64,000 nucleotides of DNA from an uncultured Cyclobacteriaceae bacterium (GCA_937146645.1 CAKZRQ010000012.1:306777-370776); one strand, 5' to 3'; counted from the first letter of the stretch, positions 52,472 to 61,906 are shown. Notes: generated by a model not told the origin, from the sequence alone. Numbers and translations are program-made.

Positions 52472-53704
52472 ATGTCCAAGAAAAATTCTCCCTGGAAGTC
52501 GGTTAGAAATGTTTTCAACCAGATCCATCTCTATGCTGGTTTAATTTGTGGACTAATTGTAGTCGCAGTTTGCTTTAGTGGGACGATTTACGTCTACAAT
52601 ACGGAGATAAAAGAAACCTTCGACTCAGAGCTCTATTTCGTGGAGGTAAGTGGTGAAAAGCTTTCCGCAGATGAGATCAAGACTACCCTGGAACAAGAGT
52701 TAGACAAGGATGTAATACAAGTCTTTTGGACCTCTGAAGAGGACCGAAGCGTACAATTCACAATGAAAGGTGCGGAAGAAGAGGGGAGGGGCACCACTTA
52801 TTACGTGGATCCTTATACAGCTGAAATTCTGGGTGATAATTCGGTTAGAACTTCTACCCAAGAGTTTATGAGCAGTATGTTCAGTCTACATCGTTGGTTG
52901 CTGATCGATCGAATTGAGGAGCCAATTTTTGAGGGTATGAGCAATAGAGAATTGGGACGATTCATAAATGGTATCGCAACAACTTTGTTCCTGCTTGGTG
53001 TATTAACTGGAATCGTCATCTGGTTTCCCAATAAGTTGAAAAGTTGGAAGCAAGGATTGAAAATTAAGTGGTCGGGAAACTGGAAACGAGTGAACCATGA
53101 CCTGCACAACACGCTGGCATTCTATTCTCTTGCCTTGTTATTTATCATGTCAGCCACAGGGCTATTCTGGTCTTTCCAGTGGTACAGGGAAGGCTGGCAG
53201 AAGACATGGGATACCTATCAAACTGAAGCAGAAAGAGAAGCTGAGAAAAATAAACCAAAACCAGTTTTCACCTCGGCGACTGCACATTCTTTAGATCATA
53301 TTTTGGCGGTCTCAAATGAAGTGGTTGACTATGAGGGCAATACCCGAATAACCATCAATAAAGAGGTCTCCAAGCCAATTTCGGTTCGTAAATACCAAAC
53401 CGGAATTTTTGCTCCGGCTGGCTCTGATAACCTGGTGCTTTCCCCTGAGGATCTCAGTGTAGTTGAGGCAAATCTTTTTTCTGAATTACCTACTAGACAG
53501 CGAATCGGGCGATCGGTGAAATATCTTCACACGGGTGAAATCTTTGGCAAAGCCACCAAGTTCATTTGGTTTCTGGCCTGTCTAGTGGCCACCTCCTTGC
53601 CGATCACAGGTACCCTGATCTGGTGGAATAAGAGAACTAAGAAGTCCGAGAAAAGAAGAAAGAGCTCGGCTAAAGTAAAAGAGCGAGAATTGGAGATGGC
53701 GTAA
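52472..53704 (+). CDS. PepSY-associated membrane protein (iron-reductase-like)
   Basis: I start at ATG 52472 (410 residues); a TTG ten codons upstream is possible but less likely. The first helix reads LYAGLICGLIVVAVCFSGTIYVYN, then a PepSY-type region with SLHRWLLIDRI, two more helices (GRFINGIATTLFLLGVLTGI and HDLHNTLAFYSLALLFIMSA) and a last helix after VKYLHTGEIFG. Conserved His residues in helices can bind heme. Such proteins are linked to siderophore-iron reduction or uptake. The Fur-like site upstream supports that reading. No TonB receptor is nearby. Confidence 0.88.
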   Translation: MSKKNSPWKSVRNVFNQIHLYAGLICGLIVVAVCFSGTIYVYNTEIKETFDSELYFVEVSGEKLSADEIKTTLEQELDKDVIQVFWTSEEDRSVQFTMKGAEEEGRGTTYYVDPYTAEILGDNSVRTSTQEFMSSMFSLHRWLLIDRIEEPIFEGMSNRELGRFINGIATTLFLLGVLTGIVIWFPNKLKSWKQGLKIKWSGNWKRVNHDLHNTLAFYSLALLFIMSATGLFWSFQWYREGWQKTWDTYQTEAEREAEKNKPKPVFTSATAHSLDHILAVSNEVVDYEGNTRITINKEVSKPISVRKYQTGIFAPAGSDNLVLSPEDLSVVEANLFSELPTRQRIGRSVKYLHTGEIFGKATKFIWFLACLVATSLPITGTLIWWNKRTKKSEKRRKSSAKVKERELEMA

Positions 53705-53774
53705 ACTTGCTTGCATTGCATAAATCCTGAATACTTATTTTTTCGATTTGGGATTTTGGGTATAATTTGCTGCC

Positions 53775-54383
53775 ATGCGTAGCATTTTCTTTTTCTGTTT
53801 GATGTGTCTCACCCTTCAGCTCGTTGCTCAGACTGGATATCGGGATGAAATGGGACGAACCGTAAGTCGGGAATACTTCGAGAAGCAGATTTTGGAAGGT
53901 CCTTACTTCGGAATTCCATATGAGGAGGGCGGCAAAATTTTGGTGAATCGAATGCCCTTTGGGAAAGTTGATCCTGAAAAGTTTTATGAGGCCACGGGAA
54001 ATTCAGAAGCTTTTCAATCCGGAAAATCTCTTCTTGTAATTTTTTACCCAGGAAAAGACGAATGCAATTCTTCCGGTGCCGGAGACAATGCTAATTCCTT
54101 TGACAAAGAGCATAAATCTCTAATGAAATGGTCTGAAAAGTTCAATGCTACTCCTCCTGTTTACCTTTATTCAAATGCAGCAGGTCTGGAGAAATATGCA
54201 AATCCAGGAATGTGGAAACCTGATCCAGGAAATACTTTTTCAGAGGAATTTTTCAAATATCCTTATCCCTGCGGAAGCTTTGTGGTAATTCATCCAAGTG
54301 GAAACTATCGCGCCATTCTTGGTGGATATCCGCTGAGCCAAGTGCAAACGGCCTTGAAAAAATTGGATCGGGAGTATAATTGA
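53775..54383 (+). CDS. Secreted protein of unknown function with a thioredoxin-like look
   Basis: The 202-residue protein has a signal peptide (LTLQLVAQ). The core LLVIFYPGKDECNSSGAG looks like the first strand and helix of a thioredoxin-like fold. The CxxC is missing (a single Cys in DECNSSG) and a second Cys sits in YPYPCGSFVVIHP, so the redox role is uncertain. A closing GGYPLSQVQTALKKLDREY helix fits such a fold. I recognise no family. It is alone, 70 nt after the PepSY gene and 53 nt before the TMTC-like gene. Confidence 0.7.
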   Translation: MRSIFFFCLMCLTLQLVAQTGYRDEMGRTVSREYFEKQILEGPYFGIPYEEGGKILVNRMPFGKVDPEKFYEATGNSEAFQSGKSLLVIFYPGKDECNSSGAGDNANSFDKEHKSLMKWSEKFNATPPVYLYSNAAGLEKYANPGMWKPDPGNTFSEEFFKYPYPCGSFVVIHPSGNYRAILGGYPLSQVQTALKKLDREYN

Positions 54384-54436
54384 TTTTTCTTAGCATTAGA
54401 CCTAATCCAATTTATTATATCCAAGGGAAGATTTAA

Positions 54437-56815
54437 ATGAAAAATATCAAACCGACGTATTGGGTTGTTTTGATTGCCCTAATCGGGTCATTACTCTACA
54501 TTCATACCCATGATTATGGATATAGTGCCGACGACGGTATTTACTCCCACTTTAATCGAGTAACCAAGCAAGGACTGGATAACTGGCAGGAACTTTTTGA
54601 GTATGGTTCGATGAATTTTATTCAAATAAATCCTGTCAATACAAGTATCTATCGACCATTCACCCTGTTGACTTTTGCCATTGAAAATGAATTTTCTGGC
54701 GAATTTTCTGCGCCTATTGGTCACAAGGTCAACATTGTCCTTTATGCCTTGGTTCTCACCGTGATTGGGCTTCTTTTGGTTCATCTCTTTGAGTTGAAGA
54801 AGCTACCCATTTGGCTGGCGCTTTTGGTACTTCTGCTTTATGCGGTCCATCCTATTCATACCGAGGTAGTTGCTTCAGTGAAAAGTAGGGACACCTTGCT
54901 CTGTTCCTTATTTGCATTTTCTGCCATTTTGATTTGGACCAAAGCAGGTCCTAAGCCACCTCTTTTGATTCAGGCTTTAGCGGGAACCCTATTCTTCTTT
55001 TCTCTGATTTCAAAAGAAGAATCCATCCCTTTGATGGCTTTGGTAGCGTGCATCGGGTATTTTTTCTTCAATAAAAGCTTACTCGATTCGATCAAAGGAG
55101 TGATTCCATTCTTGGTTGCTGTGGTAATTTATATGGGGATTCGGGCAGTGATCTTAGATGAAGCGAGTACAGTTTACAATTCCATGATCAATAGTGTCCT
55201 CTATGATGCTGAGGGAGCTGAGCTGATCGCCACCAACCTTTATATTTATCTCCAATACATCAAGCTTCTTTTTGTCCCTCATCCGCTTTCCTGGGATTAT
55301 TCGTTTAGCCAACTGACCGTTCAGACTTTCTCGAATCCCATCGTTTGGCTGAGCTTTATTTTCTTTGCTGGGCTTATCTACTTTGCTTTTAAGCTGGGAA
55401 AAAAGAGAGAAATAATCAGCTTTGGGATTATCTTCTATTTAGCTACTTTCTCAATTTTTGCTAACCTAACCCGCTCATTAATCATAGGATCTAATCTCGG
55501 AGAAAGGTTCCAGTTCGTACCTTCGTTGGCATTTTGTTTTCTGATTTGTTACGGGCTATATCTATTGGTTAATAAGTATGCTCCCGCAAAGCTTCCCTGG
55601 ATTTTCGGGATCATTTTTGTTCCAGTTATTCTAGCTTTTTCATGGAAAACCATTGATCGAGCCAAAGTTTGGGAAAGTAATTTTACATTGTCTAAATCCG
55701 GTGTAGAAACTTCTCCAAATAGCTGGAGAACCCATATGTTTTATGGAGATGAGTTGAGACAGCTAGGAGCTCAGATTCGGAGAACTAATCCAGATTCTGC
55801 TGAATTGTATTTCCAAGAAGCGGTTAATGAATTGGATAAAGGTTATGAAATCATTGCGGGTAGGGTAGGCGTATCACAATTTCTTGGATCGCTCGCCGAG
55901 TCTTATTTGGGTCTGGGTGATTCGACTAAAGCCATTAGTATTTTAGAACAGAGTACACGAGAAAACCCAAGCTCTTCCTTTGCCTTTGTGAAATTAGGCT
56001 ATGTAGAAATGAGTAGGAATAATATTCCTAAAGCAGAGGAGTGGTTCATTAATGGTTTGAAAGCACCAAAGCCCAATCATTTTGCACTTTATAAAGCCCT
56101 GGGTACTCTGTATGATAAACAAAATGAGAATCTCAGAGCAATAGCCTCCTTCAAAAAAGCATTGGATTACAGTACAGATCGGGAGGTTAGCAGAGCATTA
56201 GGGTTCTTGTATTTCCAGGAAGGCGATGAACGGACGGCAAGACAATACTTTCCAGACGACGAAGAGATCGACATGGAGGAAGTGAGATTTGTGAAAGATA
56301 TGAAGCTGGCTAATCTTGCTTTTAAGGAAGAGGATTACGTAAAAGCCTCCGATGGATATGAGTCCATTCTCCCTCGGTTTGATGACTTTGGAGGTGAAGA
56401 AAAGTATCCATCCTTTTATGGAGCATTTGGCGAATCACTGATCGAAGTAGGTGATACGATTCGTTCAAAGGAATATCTCTTAAAAGCATATGATTTAGGA
56501 GGCTATCAAGGGGTGGTATGTACCAACTTAGGGGTGATTTCTTATTTCTATGATAAGGATTTCGAAAAGGCAGAGGACTATTTCGCCGAAGCTATCGAGG
56601 TTGGAGTTTCGGATCTTTATGCTTCTTTAGTGAACCTGGGGTCCACCCAAATTGTCAACGGAAAAGAAGAGGATGCTCTCGCGACTTTTGAGAGAGCTTT
56701 TGAAGAAAAACCCACAGTCACGGTGGTTAGAAATTTATATCTGCTCAATAAGAATCTTGGGAATCCGGAGCAAGCAGAATACTATCTTGGCCTACTTCAA
56801 GGAGCGAGCGGATAG
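54437..56815 (+). CDS. TMTC-like membrane protein with C-terminal TPR repeats
   Basis: The 792-residue protein has about eleven membrane helices (1-430) followed by TPRs (about 440-790). The membrane part has the layout of the eukaryotic TMTC O-mannosyltransferase family and its bacterial GT-C relatives: an early acidic loop YSADDGIYSHFN, TSIYRPFTLLTFAIE and AVHPIHTEVVASVKSRDTLL. ISKEESIPLMAL also resembles TMTC. The conserved DD in the first loop is the likely catalytic acid. TPR units include RAIASFKKALDYSTDREVSR. It could mannosylate or otherwise glycosylate exported proteins; the acceptor is unknown. Confidence 0.82.
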   Translation: MKNIKPTYWVVLIALIGSLLYIHTHDYGYSADDGIYSHFNRVTKQGLDNWQELFEYGSMNFIQINPVNTSIYRPFTLLTFAIENEFSGEFSAPIGHKVNIVLYALVLTVIGLLLVHLFELKKLPIWLALLVLLLYAVHPIHTEVVASVKSRDTLLCSLFAFSAILIWTKAGPKPPLLIQALAGTLFFFSLISKEESIPLMALVACIGYFFFNKSLLDSIKGVIPFLVAVVIYMGIRAVILDEASTVYNSMINSVLYDAEGAELIATNLYIYLQYIKLLFVPHPLSWDYSFSQLTVQTFSNPIVWLSFIFFAGLIYFAFKLGKKREIISFGIIFYLATFSIFANLTRSLIIGSNLGERFQFVPSLAFCFLICYGLYLLVNKYAPAKLPWIFGIIFVPVILAFSWKTIDRAKVWESNFTLSKSGVETSPNSWRTHMFYGDELRQLGAQIRRTNPDSAELYFQEAVNELDKGYEIIAGRVGVSQFLGSLAESYLGLGDSTKAISILEQSTRENPSSSFAFVKLGYVEMSRNNIPKAEEWFINGLKAPKPNHFALYKALGTLYDKQNENLRAIASFKKALDYSTDREVSRALGFLYFQEGDERTARQYFPDDEEIDMEEVRFVKDMKLANLAFKEEDYVKASDGYESILPRFDDFGGEEKYPSFYGAFGESLIEVGDTIRSKEYLLKAYDLGGYQGVVCTNLGVISYFYDKDFEKAEDYFAEAIEVGVSDLYASLVNLGSTQIVNGKEEDALATFERAFEEKPTVTVVRNLYLLNKNLGNPEQAEYYLGLLQGASG

Positions 56816-56817
56816 GA

Positions 56818-57717
56818 TCAGCTAAATAGTGCCTCAATCTCAGCTAGGTCCTTTCGATGTGCTTCTACAACATCCATTGTGTTTGGACTTTGATTTTCAA
56901 GACATTGCTCAATCACGATATGTGGGCGAATTTTCTTCTGTTTTAATTCATTCGCAATTCTTCCATAAGCGATATCACCTTCAGCGCTAAAGACTTCTTG
57001 CCATACCCCATTTTTGGATTGACGAAGATGCAATTCTACTATTCTATCCCCATACATTTTCAAAATATCAAAGACAGCAAGTTCTGAGTTATCAGATCCG
57101 CGATATACCCAATGCGTGTCGAAACAGAAGGCAACATTCTTTGGGTCAGTGTTTTGAAGAACATGATGAATTTCTCTCGCTCCAGCTCTCAATTCCATAT
57201 CATGCGTGTGGTAGGCTAGGGTAATGCCTTTTTTCCTCAACAGTTCACCCAAGCGATTCATGGCATAGGCCTGCAGTCGGAGTTCAGAATCGGATTTATT
57301 TACAGGATTATTCCAGTCTATCGGAGAGGGATTTGTGACAAATATTTTACAGCCAAATGGTGCTGCTACTTCTGCGATGGATAGAATATTCTGAATTGAT
57401 TTTTCTACTTCTTTTTCATCATGGAGAATTGAATTAGCATACATGGAAGGCATAGAAATACCATGCTTTCTCATTTCTGGAATAAGTTTTTCCAACATTT
57501 CAGGGTTTTCGATCCCGGGTTCAAATGCCTTCAGACCCGATTCTGCATATCTGCTCATGTCCTCTGCAGGGTTTTTCCCCCAAACCTTTCCCTCTCTTCG
57601 ATAAAATGTACTCCAATTATAGCCATTGCTTGAAATGGGTGATTTTGTAGCATCAATGCCACTCCATTCGATACTGGCAATTAGTGGTAAGGCGGCGATA
57701 AAACTTCTTCTTTCCAT
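56818..57717 (-). CDS. Sugar phosphate isomerase/epimerase-like TIM-barrel protein
   Basis: The 299-residue protein opens with a twin-arginine-like start (MERRSFIAALPLIASIEW), so export is possible. The barrel follows: ITLAYHTHDMELRAG with metal His, VAFCFDTHWVYRG with Asp-His, VELHLRQSKNG with His, and PHIVIEQCLENQ with Glu. This is the AP-endonuclease-2-like fold of inosose dehydratases and hexulose epimerases. Whether it acts on a sugar or a cyclitol is not clear. It is the last gene of the MetE-like/DeoC/MBL operon, 1 nt after the MBL gene. Confidence 0.88.
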   Translation of the reverse strand: MERRSFIAALPLIASIEWSGIDATKSPISSNGYNWSTFYRREGKVWGKNPAEDMSRYAESGLKAFEPGIENPEMLEKLIPEMRKHGISMPSMYANSILHDEKEVEKSIQNILSIAEVAAPFGCKIFVTNPSPIDWNNPVNKSDSELRLQAYAMNRLGELLRKKGITLAYHTHDMELRAGAREIHHVLQNTDPKNVAFCFDTHWVYRGSDNSELAVFDILKMYGDRIVELHLRQSKNGVWQEVFSAEGDIAYGRIANELKQKKIRPHIVIEQCLENQSPNTMDVVEAHRKDLAEIEALFS

Positions 57718-57718
57718 T

Positions 57719-58561
57719 TTATTCTAGACTAAATGACTCTCCAATTCTTAAAACCTGATGGTCAATTTCTCGCTCTCTTGCCGCTGTCAGGAAGTTTTCT
57801 GGATTCTCCGTATTGAATTCAAACATATGGAAATGGTGAGGGATCACAGTTCCTGATCCTACAGCCTTTCCGAATTCTGCTGCTTCTTGGGCATTCATGT
57901 TTCCAGCTACTTTTCTTTCAGGTTTGTTGCCGTTGATGGGTAAAAAAAGGATATCCGGTTTAAAGGCTTTAACCTTTTCTTCCAATCCTTCATACCAAAG
58001 AGTATCTCCTGAATGGTAAAGTGTGTAGGGACCTATTTTTAAGATGAATCCAAGGAATTTATTGTTCCCAAATTCATCCTGATCCAATCCGTTATGAGCA
58101 GAAGCCAATGCTGAAAAGCTCACATCGGCAGAGAATGAGATTTCGGTTCCTTCAGTCATTCCCAAAGCAAAACTTGGAGCACAATTCACTCTGTCCGAAA
58201 CAAATTCCCGATTTGCTTCTGGGATGATAAACTTGATGTTTGGATTCTTTCTGAAAATCGGTTTTAAGGTTTCCGCATCGAGATGGTCTGTGTGGTTATG
58301 CGATGAAGTCACGACATCAATAAAATCCAACTGGTCAGGATCGATGGCTCTTTCACTCATTCGAACATGCGGTTTTTCGGTCCCTGCATACTTTTTTGTC
58401 AGGCTATCGGAGAGGTAAGGGTCGAAAAGTATGTGGACCCCATTCCATTGCACCAGAAAACCACTTTGGCCAAGCCACCAAGTCCGTAAGCCTGTTTTAG
58501 CCTCTTTGGATTTTAGGATATCCTGTAGAAGGGCGTGATCTTTTTGAAAGGCTTTTATCAT
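57719..58561 (-). CDS. MBL-fold metallo-hydrolase (UlaG-like)
   Basis: The 280-residue protein has the metallo-beta-lactamase fold of the UlaG type: LGQSGFLVQWNGVHILFDPY at the start and SSHNHTDHLDAETL (HxHxDH) as metal site. LYHSGDTLWYEGLEEKV (Asp) and TVIPHHFHMFEFN (His) complete it. UlaG is the lactonase of ascorbate-6-phosphate, and relatives hydrolyse phosphate or lactone bonds in cytosol. It follows deoC by 1 nt and precedes the isomerase by 1 nt. Confidence 0.9.
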   Translation of the reverse strand: MIKAFQKDHALLQDILKSKEAKTGLRTWWLGQSGFLVQWNGVHILFDPYLSDSLTKKYAGTEKPHVRMSERAIDPDQLDFIDVVTSSHNHTDHLDAETLKPIFRKNPNIKFIIPEANREFVSDRVNCAPSFALGMTEGTEISFSADVSFSALASAHNGLDQDEFGNNKFLGFILKIGPYTLYHSGDTLWYEGLEEKVKAFKPDILFLPINGNKPERKVAGNMNAQEAAEFGKAVGSGTVIPHHFHMFEFNTENPENFLTAAREREIDHQVLRIGESFSLE

Positions 58562-58562
58562 T

Positions 58563-59321
58563 TCAATATCCAGAATTTGCTGCTAAATCAGTGGCTTTAC
58601 CTGGGGTCATGCCTAGGCGCTTTTTTGCCTCTTCCAGAATGGAAACGGTTGCCGAGGCACCAAGTCTGGAACATCCGAGATCCATTACCTTGATTAATCC
58701 ATCGAGTGTTCTTACCCCTCCGGCAGCTTTAATTTTCACTTCAGGGCCAGCATGCTTTTTCATAAGTTTCAGGTCATGCTCAGTCGCTCCCTGATAGGAA
58801 TATTTTCCATCTGTCCCTTTCACAAAACCATAGCCTGTGCTTGTTTTGATGAAGGCAACTCCAACTTCAGTACAAATTTCGCAGAGCTTGATTTTGAACC
58901 TGTCTTCTGTTAAAAAATCATTTTCGAAAATGACTTTGAGAATTGTTCCATGTTTTAAGCATTCGCTATTTATAGCTTGAATTTCCTGGCTCACATAATC
59001 CCAATCTTCACCGAGAACCTTTCCTGCATTCGCAACCATATCGATCTCAGTCGCCCCTTCCTCACATGCTTTTTTAGTCTCTAGGACCTTTAATTCTGTA
59101 GTACTATTTCCGTGAGGAAATCCAATCACCGAGCAAACGGCGACATTCGAGCCTTTAAGAATTTCTGCTGTTTCCTTGACGAAATAGGGTTTAATACAAA
59201 CCGCGGCCACATCATAATCTAAAGCGATTTGGCACCCTTCAACCAGCTGCTCATCTGTCATGGTAGGATGAAGCAAAGAATGGTCAATCATTTTTGCCAA
59301 TTGTTGATAGCTATATTTCAT
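58563..59321 (-). CDS. deoC: Deoxyribose-phosphate aldolase (DeoC family)
   Basis: I use ATG 59321 (252 residues); a TTG three codons upstream is possible. Catalytic residues are visible: AFIKTSTGYG with the Schiff-base Lys and VKIKAAGGVRTLDGL with the second Lys. IDHSLLHPTMTDEQL is the usual start. DeoC cleaves 2-deoxyribose-5-phosphate to acetaldehyde and glyceraldehyde-3-phosphate. There is no deoxyribose kinase or nucleoside phosphorylase beside it; instead it lies in an operon with a MetE-like and UlaG-like enzyme, so its natural substrate may be another aldol. Confidence 0.93.
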   Translation of the reverse strand: MKYSYQQLAKMIDHSLLHPTMTDEQLVEGCQIALDYDVAAVCIKPYFVKETAEILKGSNVAVCSVIGFPHGNSTTELKVLETKKACEEGATEIDMVANAGKVLGEDWDYVSQEIQAINSECLKHGTILKVIFENDFLTEDRFKIKLCEICTEVGVAFIKTSTGYGFVKGTDGKYSYQGATEHDLKLMKKHAGPEVKIKAAGGVRTLDGLIKVMDLGCSRLGASATVSILEEAKKRLGMTPGKATDLAANSGY

Positions 59322-59330
59322 TTTTCCCAA

Positions 59331-60353
59331 TTATCGCATTTCAACTGCAGCCTGGCACATAGCAGCAAGTTTCTTTTTCGCTGCCCATCGAGCAGTTTGG
59401 CTAAGCCCACAATCCGGGGCAATGGCTAGCTTTTCAGCAGGAACATATTTCAGACAAGCTTTCACTCTTTCCTTCACATCTTCCACAGTTTCGATGTAAT
59501 AACTTTTCACATCGACCACACCAACTCCAACATCCATTTTCTCTGCAAATGCAGCTAACAGTTCAATTTCATCAAACTCCCGATTAGCCATTTCCACATG
59601 AATTTCATCCACATTGAAATCCAAGAAGTCAGGAAGCATGGGATAAAGTTTTCTATATCCCACGGCTCTTCCTTTATAGTTTCCAAAGCATAAGTGACTG
59701 GAAAGCCTTGTTTTGCCAACCGCTCCAGCGATCGTTCGATTAAAAATATCCACAAATCGTTTTGTGTCTTGTTTGTAGGCATAGCAGGACATCGAGGGTT
59801 CATCCACGGTTATTTCTTGGCATCCTGCATTCACTAAAGCCACGATTTCATCATGGACGAATGGTAGCAAGGCTTCAGCAACATCTAAACGGTCTTTGTA
59901 GATTTTTCCGTCAGGAATCATTCTGCCCGACAATGTATAAGGACCTGGAATGGAAGCCTTGAGGGTTGGTCCTTCCGGTGCAAGTCTTGCCAGTCGATTA
60001 TATTCTTCCACCGCACCCAGACCGTTTGGTGCAGTCAGCTCTTCGATTATAGAATGCTTTCCTCTCTGATCATGTGCTGGAGGTCCAAATTTCCTGGTTT
60101 CTTCATGATTTGGTTTCAATCCCTTGATAAATCCATAGAAAGAAAGATTAAAATCAAGTCTGGTCTGTTCACCATCCGTGATTACATCCAGACCTGCATC
60201 CACTTGGTCTTTGATGGCTATGGAAACCGCATCATCGATCATTTCTTCGATATCGGCTTTTCCAAATTGATTTAAATTTTGGGAACCGAATTCCAGCCAT
60301 CCTGGGAAAGGGTAGGAGCCAATTACTGTTGTTCTAATAGGTATGGGTTGCAT
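59331..60353 (-). CDS. MetE-core-like methyltransferase (cobalamin-independent methionine synthase C-terminal type)
   Basis: The 340-residue protein is the C-terminal half of cobalamin-independent methionine synthase without the N-terminal domain. The Zn ligands are intact: His220 and Cys222 (SSHLCFGN), Glu254 (HVEMANRE) and Cys315 (APDCGLSQ). TTVIGSYPFPGW and VITDGEQTRLDFN are the family start. Such core-MetE proteins transfer a methyl group from a donor that need not be folate to a thiol. Its operon partners are DeoC, a UlaG-like hydrolase and an isomerase, so a plain methionine role is uncertain. Confidence 0.88.
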   Translation of the reverse strand: MQPIPIRTTVIGSYPFPGWLEFGSQNLNQFGKADIEEMIDDAVSIAIKDQVDAGLDVITDGEQTRLDFNLSFYGFIKGLKPNHEETRKFGPPAHDQRGKHSIIEELTAPNGLGAVEEYNRLARLAPEGPTLKASIPGPYTLSGRMIPDGKIYKDRLDVAEALLPFVHDEIVALVNAGCQEITVDEPSMSCYAYKQDTKRFVDIFNRTIAGAVGKTRLSSHLCFGNYKGRAVGYRKLYPMLPDFLDFNVDEIHVEMANREFDEIELLAAFAEKMDVGVGVVDVKSYYIETVEDVKERVKACLKYVPAEKLAIAPDCGLSQTARWAAKKKLAAMCQAAVEMR

Positions 60354-60488
60354 GTTGCTGAATTAAAAATTTTCAAAGGATTCCTCTTCCTTTACTAAGA
60401 ATGATTTGAAGTTAGAAGAATTCAAGTCCTCTGCAACCTCTTCTGTGTGGACGACTCTTTTCCCGGATGTGATGATTCCTAAACTTAA

Positions 60489-61310
60489 TCAGTGAGAATA
60501 AAATTCTCCCTTTTGTAGAACCTTACCTTCGAAGCCTTCAAAGTAAATGGGGATGGATTTATTGTCGTCCCTTCGAACCACAAAGTGCAAATGTGGACCT
60601 GTGGAATAGCCTGTGGAACCTGAATATCCCAATAGCTGGCCTCTTTCCACCATTTCACCAGCTTCTACTACGGCTCCTTTGTATTTCAAATGAACATATG
60701 AAGCAATCGTCCCATCTTCATGAATTACGACCACTTCATTTGCAGCCGCACTTAATTCGGCCCCTCCTTCTTTGGTAAACCAATCAATCACTTTCACTAC
60801 CTGACCTTCACGAGCGGCATGAACAGGCTCACCAGTGGCCAACTGAAAATCTACTGCATAATATGAATCTGGGGTGTAATGTGTGGCTCGTCCTCCCCAG
60901 GTTTGTCCGATCATGTAGCTCTGGCCTTTCTCAAAAGGCAGGGCATACAAATAATCCTCATCGATATCGATCACGTCTGGATGGCCCATGTGGTAACCGA
61001 TTTGATAATCCAGCTGGATGGTACCTGACCTTTTTCCAACAATCACCTTGGGTTGACTGATTAAAATGGTTTCTCCTTTCGCCGGTACCAAAAAGGATTC
61101 GCTTCTTTTCTTTTTGATGGTAAGGATAACCTCGAGGGGGGCATAAATCTTGTTTTTGGCTACGAGATATGCGGTGTCCTCGCTGTCTCTCCATTCCAGC
61201 TCCAGATCATCTTCGAAAGCAATCGGAGTGTCTTTGGCCTTCTGACCAAAGCTATTTGAACAAGCCAGAAGTAAAAAAAGTAAAAGAAGATAAGAGTAAA
61301 TGTTCTTCAT
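60489..61310 (-). CDS. M23 family metallopeptidase (peptidoglycan hydrolase-like)
   Basis: I use ATG 61310 (273 residues) because it begins the signal MKNIYSYLLLLFLLLAC; longer readings cover the promoter of the neighbour. The C-terminal LytM domain has YYAVDFQLATGEPVHAAREG (metal Asp), ASYVHLKYKGAVVEAGEMV (His) and GYSTGPHLHFVVRR (HLH). The preceding THYTPDS may supply the remaining His. It probably cleaves peptide cross-links in the cell wall or acts as an activator. The N-terminal half has beta-strands of unknown role. Confidence 0.9.
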   Translation of the reverse strand: MKNIYSYLLLLFLLLACSNSFGQKAKDTPIAFEDDLELEWRDSEDTAYLVAKNKIYAPLEVILTIKKKRSESFLVPAKGETILISQPKVIVGKRSGTIQLDYQIGYHMGHPDVIDIDEDYLYALPFEKGQSYMIGQTWGGRATHYTPDSYYAVDFQLATGEPVHAAREGQVVKVIDWFTKEGGAELSAAANEVVVIHEDGTIASYVHLKYKGAVVEAGEMVERGQLLGYSGSTGYSTGPHLHFVVRRDDNKSIPIYFEGFEGKVLQKGEFYSH

Positions 61311-61353
61311 TGGGAGCAAAGCCGAATGCATTAAATACGAATCAGCCCGGTAT

Positions 61354-61842
61354 TTATTGCTTTTTATAGATCCCAAGAAAGATGGTTTGAATTAGGGTCC
61401 CATCTTCTTTAAGGATGTCCCATTGTTGAGTGACATCATCATTTTCCTGTTGAGTCCAGGTGATCTGATTGATCTGGCCATTTGATGGCTCAGAACTCAT
61501 TCTTAGAAGTCCAGGTTTTTCGATTTTACCTTTTAGCTTGAGAATTCCTCCAGAATTATCCAGCCAAAGCTGATTCCAACTTGAATCCGATGGATCGAAA
61601 TAATTAAGGCTGGTCCCATTAGAACCTGAAGTGCCTTTCCAGCTTTCTTGAAGAGAACATCCATTTTCGATTTGCTGGATTTTATTTTCACCGATTTTGT
61701 TTCCAAGAGTATCAAATACCTCCCAATCACCCACCCAAAAGTCGAAATGGCGTTGTTCAGGGCTTTGACATGGATTCGTTTGTGAAAATGACTTTGGCGA
61801 AGCCAAAATCAAAAAGGCGATTAGAAAGTAGAGTCTGGACAT
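61354..61842 (-). CDS. Secreted DUF1579-like protein
   Basis: The 162-residue protein has a signal peptide (FLILASPKSFSQ). The mature part begins CQSPEQRHFDFWVGDWEVFD, with the FWVGDWEV pattern of DUF1579-like and lipocalin-like families, and continues as an eight-strand barrel (WNQLWLDNSGGILKLKGKI). It may bind a hydrophobic ligand. It is divergent from the truncated haemoglobin and lies 43 nt before the M23 gene on the same strand. Confidence 0.8.
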   Translation of the reverse strand: MSRLYFLIAFLILASPKSFSQTNPCQSPEQRHFDFWVGDWEVFDTLGNKIGENKIQQIENGCSLQESWKGTSGSNGTSLNYFDPSDSSWNQLWLDNSGGILKLKGKIEKPGLLRMSSEPSNGQINQITWTQQENDDVTQQWDILKEDGTLIQTIFLGIYKKQ

Positions 61843-61906
61843 ACTTCAATATACAATCAATGAGAGGCCATTGTCAAATGAGGTGAAGAGACTAATTTTA
61901 CCGCTA

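Noticed and set aside
60363..60488. About 40 open codons continue in frame after the TGA stop of the M23 gene.
   Set aside because: The stretch has no start codon, no family match and a length that occurs by chance in AT-rich sequence. The M23 domain is already complete before the stop, so readthrough or frameshift is not needed.
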